The position numbers were made by a program, and so were the translations under genes. Of a stretch of 9,310 nucleotides of DNA, positions 5,534 to 9,310 are shown in pieces. The notes beneath the pieces are model-generated. The model was not told the origin of the DNA. It saw nothing but the letters and a program-made list of their open reading frames with translations, and did no database searches. The stretch is from Deltaproteobacteria bacterium (GTDB taxonomy: Bacteria; Desulfobacterota; Binatia; DP-6). The DNA is taken from assembly GCA_005879245.1 (NCBI GenBank), contig VBLA01000167.1:1-9310 (forward strand), in the 5' to 3' direction. Numbering within the stretch: the first letter of the stretch is position 1; every line of letters begins with the position of its first letter.

Positions 5534-6951
5534 GCGCCGCGGGCGGGACCGTCGACACGGCGCTCCGCCGCGCGGCGGCCGGCCCGGGCGGCGTCATCGA
5601 AGGGGGCCGGCGCCGAACCTGGGCAGAGCTCGATCACGCCGCTGACGAGGTGGCGGCGGTACTCGCGGCGGCGGGCGCCGGCGGGGGCCGGGTGGCGCTC
5701 CGGGTGGAGAACACCTTCGCCCACCTCGGAGCGATGTTCGGCATCTGGCGGGCGGGCGGGACGCTCGTTCCGCTGAGCCCGCGGCTCACCGCGAGCGAGG
5801 CCGCCAGCCTCACGACTCGCGCGAGGGTCGCGGCCGAGGTCGTGCTGGCTTCGGGCAGCGTCGCGATCTCGAGCCGTCCCGCGGCCGCGTCTCCCGATCC
5901 TGGGCTCGCGGCGATCGCCTTCACGTCGGGCACGACGGGCGACCCGAAGGGCGTCGAGATCACCCACGACGGGATGCTCTTCGCGGCGCACACCGTGGCG
6001 CGCACCCGGCGCGACGCGGCGGAGTCGGTGGCGGCGGTCGTGAGCCCGCTCTGCCACCTCCCGATCTTCGTCTCCCACGTCCTCTGCCGCATCGTGACCG
6101 GCGGGACGATCGTCCTCGGCACCTTCGACGTGGGCGAGCTGGTGGCGGTGATCGAGCGCCACGGCGTGACCGACCTGCCGCTCGTGCCGGCGATGGTCGA
6201 GCCCCTTCTGGCGCACCCTGGGCTCGGGCGGGGGACGACGATCGCGAAAGTCACGGTCGGCAGCGCGCTCACCCCGATCGAGATGAAGCAGGCGCTCGCC
6301 GTGCGGTTCCCCGGCGCCGACATTATCGAGGCGTACGGACAGACGGAGACCACCGACGGGCTCACCATGACCGTTGGCCGGGACGCGCTCCTCCGGCCGG
6401 GGACGGTCGGCCGCACGCACCAGGGCATCGAGCTGGCCATCGTGGATGCCGACGGACGCACCCTGCTGCCAGAAACGCGCGGGGAGATCGTCTGCCGCGG
6501 TCCGACTGTGATGCGCGGCTACCTCGACGATCCGGCGGCCACCCGCGAGGCACTGCGCGGCGGCTGGCTCCACACGGGGGACCTGGGTCTGCTCGACGGC
6601 GACGGCTACCTCTTCATCACGGGCCGCCTGAAGGAGATCATCATCTCGGGGGGCGAGAACGTGAGCCCGGCCGAGGTGGAGGCGGTGCTGGGCGATCACC
6701 CCGCGGTCGCCGACGTCGCGGTGGTCGGCCTGCCGGACGCGCGCTGGGGGGAGCGCGTCGCCGCGGCGGTGGTCGCGCGGGCTCCGGTCGAGGCCGAGGC
6801 GCTCCTCACCCATGCGCGTGCGCGGCTCGCGCGCTTCAAATGCCCGCGGACGGTCGTCTTCGTCGACACGATCCCGCGCACGAGCGCGGGGAAGATCCGC
6901 CGGAACGTGGTGCGGGAAGAGCTAATGCGGCGGGCGGCCGTGAGCGGCTGA
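5530..6951 (+). CDS. AMP-dependent acyl-CoA synthetase/ligase
   Basis: 473 residues from GTG 5530, which shares GTGA with the MaoC stop; the frame is open further upstream only as a shadow of the MaoC gene. It is a class I adenylate-forming enzyme that activates a carboxylic acid with ATP to an acyl-AMP and then forms the CoA thioester. The motifs are in order: P-loop FTSGTTGDPKG (131-141), A5 EAYGQTE (267-273) and A7 LHTGDLG (347-353). The hinge and A8 are GRLKEIIISGGENVSP (365-380), and A10 is PRTSAGKIRR with catalytic Lys455. All key residues are intact. At 473 residues it is shorter than typical 500-550-residue fatty acyl-CoA synthetases, mainly through a compact N-terminal part (P-loop at 131 rather than about 160-190). 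The substrate could be a fatty, aromatic or dicarboxylic acid. Its coupling to a hydratase favours an acyl chain that is then processed at C2-C3. Confidence 0.95.
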   Translation: MSAAGGTVDTALRRAAAGPGGVIEGGRRRTWAELDHAADEVAAVLAAAGAGGGRVALRVENTFAHLGAMFGIWRAGGTLVPLSPRLTASEAASLTTRARVAAEVVLASGSVAISSRPAAASPDPGLAAIAFTSGTTGDPKGVEITHDGMLFAAHTVARTRRDAAESVAAVVSPLCHLPIFVSHVLCRIVTGGTIVLGTFDVGELVAVIERHGVTDLPLVPAMVEPLLAHPGLGRGTTIAKVTVGSALTPIEMKQALAVRFPGADIIEAYGQTETTDGLTMTVGRDALLRPGTVGRTHQGIELAIVDADGRTLLPETRGEIVCRGPTVMRGYLDDPAATREALRGGWLHTGDLGLLDGDGYLFITGRLKEIIISGGENVSPAEVEAVLGDHPAVADVAVVGLPDARWGERVAAAVVARAPVEAEALLTHARARLARFKCPRTVVFVDTIPRTSAGKIRRNVVREELMRRAAVSG

Positions 6952-6965
6952 GCGCCGCTCACGGC
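6937..6965. terminator. Perfect 12-bp hairpin, likely bidirectional terminator
   Basis: GCCGTGAGCGGC (6937-6948) is the exact reverse complement of GCCGCTCACGGC (6954-6965), around a 5-nt loop TGAGC. The loop holds the last bases of the acyl-CoA synthetase TGA (6949-6951), and the right arm holds the stop of the convergent PaaK-like gene (6959-6961). The two stops are only 7 nt apart. It is symmetric and so can form on both transcripts. No T-tract follows on either strand, so it would act as a GC-hairpin pause or terminator, or as a protector of the 3' ends. Confidence 0.6.
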
Positions 6966-8269
6966 TGCGCGTCGACCACGCGCGCCGCTTTGAAATCGAA
7001 GCGGGGGAGCGTGCCGGGGGGGACGACGCGGAGGTCTGTTGCCACGCCGAGTCGCTCGCGGACGACGCGTTCGACGGCACCGCGAAAACCCGTCTCCTGC
7101 GCTACGGGCGTCAGCTCCACGCGAAGATGAAGACGGCCGTCGTCGGCCCGCCGGCGCACGATCTGGTACTCGGGGACGGTGCCGGTCAGGTCGGGCACGG
7201 TCGCGAGCGCGAGCGCCACGTCGATCGGGAGGAGCTCGCGGCCCGCTACCGGGACGATGTCTTTCGCCCGTCCTTCCCAGAAGAGGCGCACGTGCGTCTC
7301 GCCGCAGGGGCAGGGGCGGTAGTTGGTCCGCACCACGTCCTCGAGGTCGTAGCGGAGCATCAGGTTGTCCTTCTCGAGCGTGGTGATGACGAGGACACCG
7401 CGCTCGCCGTCACCCACCGGGCGTCGGGTCCGGCGGTCGAGGATCTCGACGATCGCGAGATCCTCGCAGACGTGCGCGCCATCCGCCTCTGCGCACGCGG
7501 TGCCGAGCATGCCAAGTGCCTCGAGACCAGCGCTCACGGTGCGGTACTGGGCTCGCGGATCTTCGCCCGCGACCGTGAGCCCGAGGTCGCGGGCCGGGTC
7601 GAGCCCCCGGCGCCGCGCGCCCTCGCTGAACTTGGCGGCCGCATTGCCGAAGAGGCGGACCTCGGCCGGGCGCACGCGCCGCCAGACCTCGACCGCGTCG
7701 TCGACCTGCGCCGCCGTCGCCGGCGGTCCGAGCGGCACGTTCAGCACGCCGAGCGCCTCGAGGCCGTGGCTGAAGTGCCACCCCCCGCCGTAGAGCCCGA
7801 ACGGGTGGGCGTGGGCGCAGCTCATCCCGGCTCGGAGCCCCCAGCGGTACCGCCCGCGGCAAGCCGCCTCGTCGTCGACCTCCAGATCGCGCCGCGTCCA
7901 GAGGATGTAGGTCGGCCGCCCGCTCGTCCCGGTCGAGGCGCCGACGCGCACGCAGTCCTCGAGCCGCGCGCCCCGGTAGTCGCCGAAGGGCGGCACCTCA
8001 CGCTCGCTCGCGCGGAGCTCGTCCTTCACCGTGACGGGAATGGCGGCCAGGTCGGCCAGCGAGCGGATGTCCGCCGGTGTAAGGTGCGCGGCTTCGAGCT
8101 TCCGCCTGAAGAACGGGATCGGCCGCGTCCAGATGCGCTCGAGCGCATGCCCGAGCCGCTCGAGCTGCAGTCGCCGGAGCTCGTCGTGCGAGAGGGTCTG
8201 GACGGGCGGGTTCCAGAAGCGGCCGTCGGGTGGTCCCCAGCGCAGTGACATGCCCGGGAAATAGCCCAT
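6959..8269 (-). CDS. PaaK-like phenylacetate-CoA ligase family protein
   Basis: 436 residues from ATG 8269 (AAGAG 6 nt upstream); an in-frame ATG at 8251 is the alternative. Its length matches the PaaK family (about 430). These enzymes make an acyl-AMP and then a CoA thioester, classically of phenylacetate. The P-loop is ASTGTSGRPT (111-120), a close match to the SSGTTGxPT consensus. Further landmarks are NLMLRYDLEDVVRTNY (302-317), then CPCGETHVRLFWEGRAKDIV (320-339) with Cys320 and Cys322, and the tail motif GTLPRFDFKAARVVD (419-433). Lys427 is the likely catalytic lysine. The Cys pair followed by GRAKD is typical of PaaK relatives. The N-terminal half has an unusual glycine-rich PFGLYGGGWHFSHGLEALG. 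Aryl or other acids may be the substrate, and no phenylacetate catabolic genes are nearby, so the specificity is open. It is convergent with the acyl-CoA synthetase, sharing the hairpin between them. Confidence 0.92.
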   Translation of the reverse strand: MGYFPGMSLRWGPPDGRFWNPPVQTLSHDELRRLQLERLGHALERIWTRPIPFFRRKLEAAHLTPADIRSLADLAAIPVTVKDELRASEREVPPFGDYRGARLEDCVRVGASTGTSGRPTYILWTRRDLEVDDEAACRGRYRWGLRAGMSCAHAHPFGLYGGGWHFSHGLEALGVLNVPLGPPATAAQVDDAVEVWRRVRPAEVRLFGNAAAKFSEGARRRGLDPARDLGLTVAGEDPRAQYRTVSAGLEALGMLGTACAEADGAHVCEDLAIVEILDRRTRRPVGDGERGVLVITTLEKDNLMLRYDLEDVVRTNYRPCPCGETHVRLFWEGRAKDIVPVAGRELLPIDVALALATVPDLTGTVPEYQIVRRRADDGRLHLRVELTPVAQETGFRGAVERVVRERLGVATDLRVVPPGTLPRFDFKAARVVDAQP

Positions 8270-8270
8270 T

Positions 8271-8285
8271 GGCGGCTCTTGCCGC
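8271..8285 (-). promoter_or_regulatory. Small hairpin presenting the Shine-Dalgarno of the PaaK-like gene
   Basis: On the minus strand GCGGC (8285-8281) and GCCGC (8276-8272) form a 5-bp stem with the loop AAGA, directly before the ATG at 8269. The loop and first stem base form AAGAG, the only Shine-Dalgarno-like sequence here. It might modulate initiation, but the stem is short and may be chance in GC-rich DNA. Confidence 0.25.
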
Positions 8286-8344
8286 TAGCTTCCGCCCTCG
8301 CCTGGCCGGGCGGTTGCTTCCGATCGTGGTGCCGCTGCCCGCCC

Positions 8345-8400
8345 TTGCCGCGCAGATCGCGCTCGGCGGGTGGCGCTGCAGCTGCTGTGTGGCGCGGCAA
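8345..8400 (+). repeat. 9-bp inverted repeat in the divergent intergenic region
   Basis: TTGCCGCGC (8345-8353) and GCGCGGCAA (8392-8400) are exact reverse complements 38 nt apart, with a self-complementary GCTGCAGC between them. It lies in the 160-base gap between the divergent PaaK-like and secreted-protein genes, 30 nt before the latter's start. It could be a stem in the 5' leader or a protein site. I saw no clear promoter elements in the rest of this gap. Confidence 0.35.
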
Positions 8401-8429
8401 TCGTGACTCCGGCGCCGGTCGAGCCTAGG

Positions 8430-9310
8430 ATGAATCGCGTGTGGCGCGCACTCGTGGGGGTGAGTGGGATGCTCGTGGTGGGTGCGGCCATGGCGAGGAC
8501 GCCAGGACCGCTGCCGTGTCCCGACGTGCGCTTCCTCTCCGACCGCCCGCTGCTCGGGGGCGCCGCGTCGTCCGACGCGTTCGTCGTCGATGGGGTGGGG
8601 CAGGTGGTGATCGACGGGGCGTGTGCGGCCGTTCCGGCGCGCTGGACGAATCGCCGGGACGGAAGCGCGCTCCTCCGCGCACGCTGGGCGAGCTGCGGCT
8701 CGGCGGTGAAGGTGCGGCTGCGGGCTCGCTACGACGCGACCTGCACGACCGCGAGCGGCCGGCTCAGCGCGCAGCACCGGCGACCGGTCGCGTTCGCAGC
8801 GGCGCCGTCACGGTGCGGTGACGGCCACCTCAACCCCGTCCGCGGAGAGTCGTGCGAGCTGACGACGCCGTGTGCCAGCACTCCGTGCATCGACTGCCAG
8901 TGCGAGCCGTCGTCGAGCACCACCACCACGACGACCCTCGCCGGTGCCACCACGACGACCACGCTCGCCGGTCTCTTCGAGGCGGCGAATCCCTGGAACA
9001 TGGACGTGTCGGGGCTGTCTCCCTCCAGCGAGTCGGGGTCGATCATCGCGGCGCTCACGGCGGCGGGCGGGTGGGGAAACGGGAACAAGCTCCAGATCGA
9101 CTTCGGCCTGCATGTGCTCCATGCCGGTCCGACGACGTCGTTCCTCACCTTCACGAAGAGCACCGGCTACTATACGCCGGACTGTGACGAGCCCTTCCCG
9201 TTCCCGCTGCCCGCGGGCGGCGCGATCGAGGGACAGGCGGGGTACACCTGCAACGTTGCCGCGGAGGACTGCCACCTGCTGGTCGTCGACGCGGCCGCGA
9301 AGCGGCTCTA
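8430..9310 (+). CDS. Secreted modular protein: beta domain, CGDG Cys-rich segment, Thr linkers, truncated C-terminal domain
   Basis: An open frame runs from ATG 8430 to the window end: 293 codons and no stop, so it is 3'-truncated. A second in-frame ATG at 8469 is less likely because it would shorten the signal peptide (MNRVWRALVGVSGMLVVGAAMA, about 1-21). Module 1 (about 28-125) has strand pairs VVDGVGQVVIDGAC, SALLRARWASC and VKVRLRARYDATC, with Cys residues that may pair. Module 2 starts with CGDG at 129 and holds Cys129, 142, 148, 153, 156 and 158, a short version of the CGNG/CGDG Cys-rich segments of deltaproteobacterial surface proteins. Module 3 is a Thr-rich linker with two TTTTTLAG units (165-181). 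Module 4 begins at about 182 with NPWNMDVSGLSPSSESG and runs on through a Pro-rich DEPFPFPLPAGGAIEG and DCHLLVVDAAAKRL into the edge. The role is unknown; likely exported and perhaps surface-displayed. Confidence 0.82.
   Translation, partial: MNRVWRALVGVSGMLVVGAAMARTPGPLPCPDVRFLSDRPLLGGAASSDAFVVDGVGQVVIDGACAAVPARWTNRRDGSALLRARWASCGSAVKVRLRARYDATCTTASGRLSAQHRRPVAFAAAPSRCGDGHLNPVRGESCELTTPCASTPCIDCQCEPSSSTTTTTTLAGATTTTTLAGLFEAANPWNMDVSGLSPSSESGSIIAALTAAGGWGNGNKLQIDFGLHVLHAGPTTSFLTFTKSTGYYTPDCDEPFPFPLPAGGAIEGQAGYTCNVAAEDCHLLVVDAAAKRL
8922..8972 (+). repeat. Two tandem coding repeats for the TTTTTLAG linker
   Basis: Two 24-base units (8922-8945 and 8949-8972) separated by one Ala codon both encode TTTTTLAG. 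Their ACC/ACG codon order differs between the copies, so they were not made by a very recent exact duplication. Thr-rich linkers of this form separate folded modules in secreted proteins. Confidence 0.8.

Noticed and set aside
7127..8248. Long plus-strand frame of 373 codons opposite the PaaK-like gene
   Set aside because: It is an antisense shadow of a gene with all PaaK motifs intact and has no recognisable domain or signal.
8292..8313. CCGCCC/GGGCGG inverted repeat upstream of the secreted-protein gene
   Set aside because: A 6-bp all-GC match with a 10-nt loop is expected by chance in DNA of this composition.

Overview
The window is uniformly GC-rich and densely coded, with short intergenic gaps and several 4-nt start/stop overlaps (GTGA or ATGA). 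It reads as a chromosomal segment of an uncultured-type, high-GC, Gram-negative bacterium. A deltaproteobacterial lineage such as Binatia (Desulfobacterota-like) is my best guess. The basis is the last gene, a secreted protein with a CGDG Cys-rich segment and TTTTTLAG linkers; a lipobox and a glycine zipper in other genes also point to a diderm. The lineage is inference only. No mobile element, CRISPR array, tRNA or rRNA was seen, and no gap without a gene exceeds about 205 bases.

Layout. 1-383 (+): 3' end of a PKD-domain surface or secreted protein. 406-1889 (-): an RRM RNA-binding protein, then a small lipoprotein gene that appears broken by a frameshift, then a secreted OB-fold protein overlapping it by 4 nt. 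2005-3545 (-): a two-gene unit, an unrecognised beta-rich protein overlapping a PlsC-type acyltransferase by 4 nt. 3751-4919 (-): a DUF1232 membrane protein followed by a secreted, C-terminally anchored two-domain beta protein. 5045-6951 (+): a MaoC-type (R)-enoyl-CoA hydratase overlapping an acyl-CoA synthetase by 4 nt. 6959-8269 (-): a PaaK-like adenylate-forming ligase convergent with the synthetase; a perfect 12-bp hairpin spans both stop codons. 8430-9310 (+): a secreted Cys-rich protein with Thr linkers, cut by the window end.

How the genes fit together. The MaoC/synthetase pair activates a carboxylic acid to its CoA ester and hydrates an enoyl-CoA. With the PaaK-like ligase and the acyltransferase this gives the region a lipid or acyl-CoA flavour, but the substrates cannot be read from sequence. 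The other genes are envelope or secreted proteins of unknown role. I found no convincing undescribed multi-gene system. The best leads are the frameshifted lipoprotein, the modular secreted protein at the right edge, the signal-less protein coupled to the acyltransferase, and the hairpin between the two convergent ligase genes.
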